Below, piece after piece: positions 5,995 through 6,403 of a stretch of 6,403 bases of DNA (position 1 is its first letter; every line of letters begins with the position of its first letter). The position numbers and the translations under genes are program-made. This stretch comes from Bacteriovorax sp. UBA1852 (GTDB lineage Bacteria > Bdellovibrionota > Bacteriovoracia > Bacteriovoracales > Bacteriovoracaceae). The notes below the pieces were generated by a model, which was not told where the DNA came from, ran no database searches, and worked only from the letters and a program-made list of their open reading frames with translations. The stretch spans positions 1-6,403 of the forward strand of contig DDIK01000109.1 in the NCBI GenBank assembly GCA_002338505.1, in the 5' to 3' direction.

Positions 5995-6403
5995 CTAGAG
6001 TACTAAAGGAATAATTTGCTTTTTTTGTCCGGTAACTTTAAAAGGAATTTTATTTCCAAGATAGTCTAGTGTATAGTCGCCTTTCTTCAGAGACAATGGA
6101 ACAAAATCGACATAGTCATGAATACCACCCCATGATCGTAAATCAGCGAGCTCCATTGCTTCTACCGCCTTATTTGCCACCGCATATGAAGCCGCTGCGG
6201 TTAAGTAGGCTACAAATTCACCCTGCTTATCTCTAAGTAGTCTATATGTTCCATACGCGGTTAAAAGAATACCTAAATGTTTTGCGACTAATTTTGTACC
6301 AACTCTTACCTTGGCCTTAGATGATTCCTCATCTAAGAGCTTTTTCATCACTTCAGAATTATTAGAAGCCATAATAGATCGACCACTAAAGATCACTTCG
6401 TCT
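5995..6403 (-). CDS. C-terminal part of a COG3014-like conserved protein (cut by window edge)
   Basis: The frame is open to the right edge, giving 135 visible residues that end QIIPLVL. The segment ELADLRSWGGIHDYVDFVPL followed by KKGDYTLDY resembles the end of COG3014-type proteins, which carry a 'D-x-RSW..LP' motif followed by a short beta segment. Before it come AKVRVGTKLVAKHLGILLTA and an alanine-rich helix, also typical there. Those proteins are several hundred residues long, often lipoproteins, and of unknown function. I therefore read this as a truncated gene. A short gene starting at ATG 6372 (MASNNSEV) is possible, but no good ribosome binding site precedes it. The family link is from memory of motifs. 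It is the first visible gene of the minus-strand unit with the PilZ-like gene and tadA. Confidence 0.55.
   Translation of the reverse strand, partial: DEVIFSGRSIMASNNSEVMKKLLDEESSKAKVRVGTKLVAKHLGILLTAYGTYRLLRDKQGEFVAYLTAAASYAVANKAVEAMELADLRSWGGIHDYVDFVPLSLKKGDYTLDYLGNKIPFKVTGQKKQIIPLVL

Overview
The window is AT-rich bacterial DNA with compact gene spacing, ATGA and TAATG stop/start overlaps, and AAAGGA-type ribosome binding sites. A lipoprotein signal peptide, a PilZ-like membrane protein and a tadA gene point to a Gram-negative bacterium. Low GC, a TM+PilZ-like protein and a COG3014-like lipoprotein gene would suit the Bdellovibrionota (Bacteriovorax-like), but no taxonomic marker is present and this is a weak guess. 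No intergenic gap exceeds about 205 bp, and I see no tRNA, rRNA, CRISPR array, insertion sequence or origin.

Left part (1-1668): the last 31 codons of a plus-strand gene run in from the left edge. They converge on a minus-strand pair: a gene resembling short DNA polymerase III beta (sliding-clamp) proteins, followed by an RpiR-type HTH+SIS regulator whose start codon overlaps the clamp-like stop (TAATG). The clamp-like gene carries one in-frame TAA at codon 63, with clearly coding, family-like sequence on both sides in the same frame. It is best read as one broken gene rather than two.

Middle (1669-3319): divergently transcribed from this pair is a complete AbiE-type toxin-antitoxin operon, an AbiEi-like winged-helix antitoxin/repressor and an AbiEii nucleotidyltransferase toxin overlapping by ATGA. 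A 19-bp inverted repeat with one mismatch sits across the start of the antitoxin gene and encloses a possible promoter (TTGCTC-17-TAAAAT). This looks like the autoregulatory operator and casts doubt on the upstream start codon.

Right part (3405-6403): a small, extremely histidine-rich lipoprotein whose C-terminal half matches a conserved His-rich module; a GNAT acetyltransferase (minus) divergent from a PH-like + SHOCT protein (plus); then a minus-strand operon read from the right edge: a COG3014-like C-terminal fragment, a four-helix membrane protein with a degenerate PilZ-like domain, and tadA. The SHOCT and tadA genes converge and overlap by 12 bp at their 3' ends.

The most interesting points are the AbiE operator, the single-stop clamp-like gene coupled to a regulator, and the His-rich lipoprotein. 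The AbiE pair and the phage/mobile-element-like clamp relative suggest an accessory patch beside ordinary chromosomal genes, but no integrase, att site or repeat boundary is visible.
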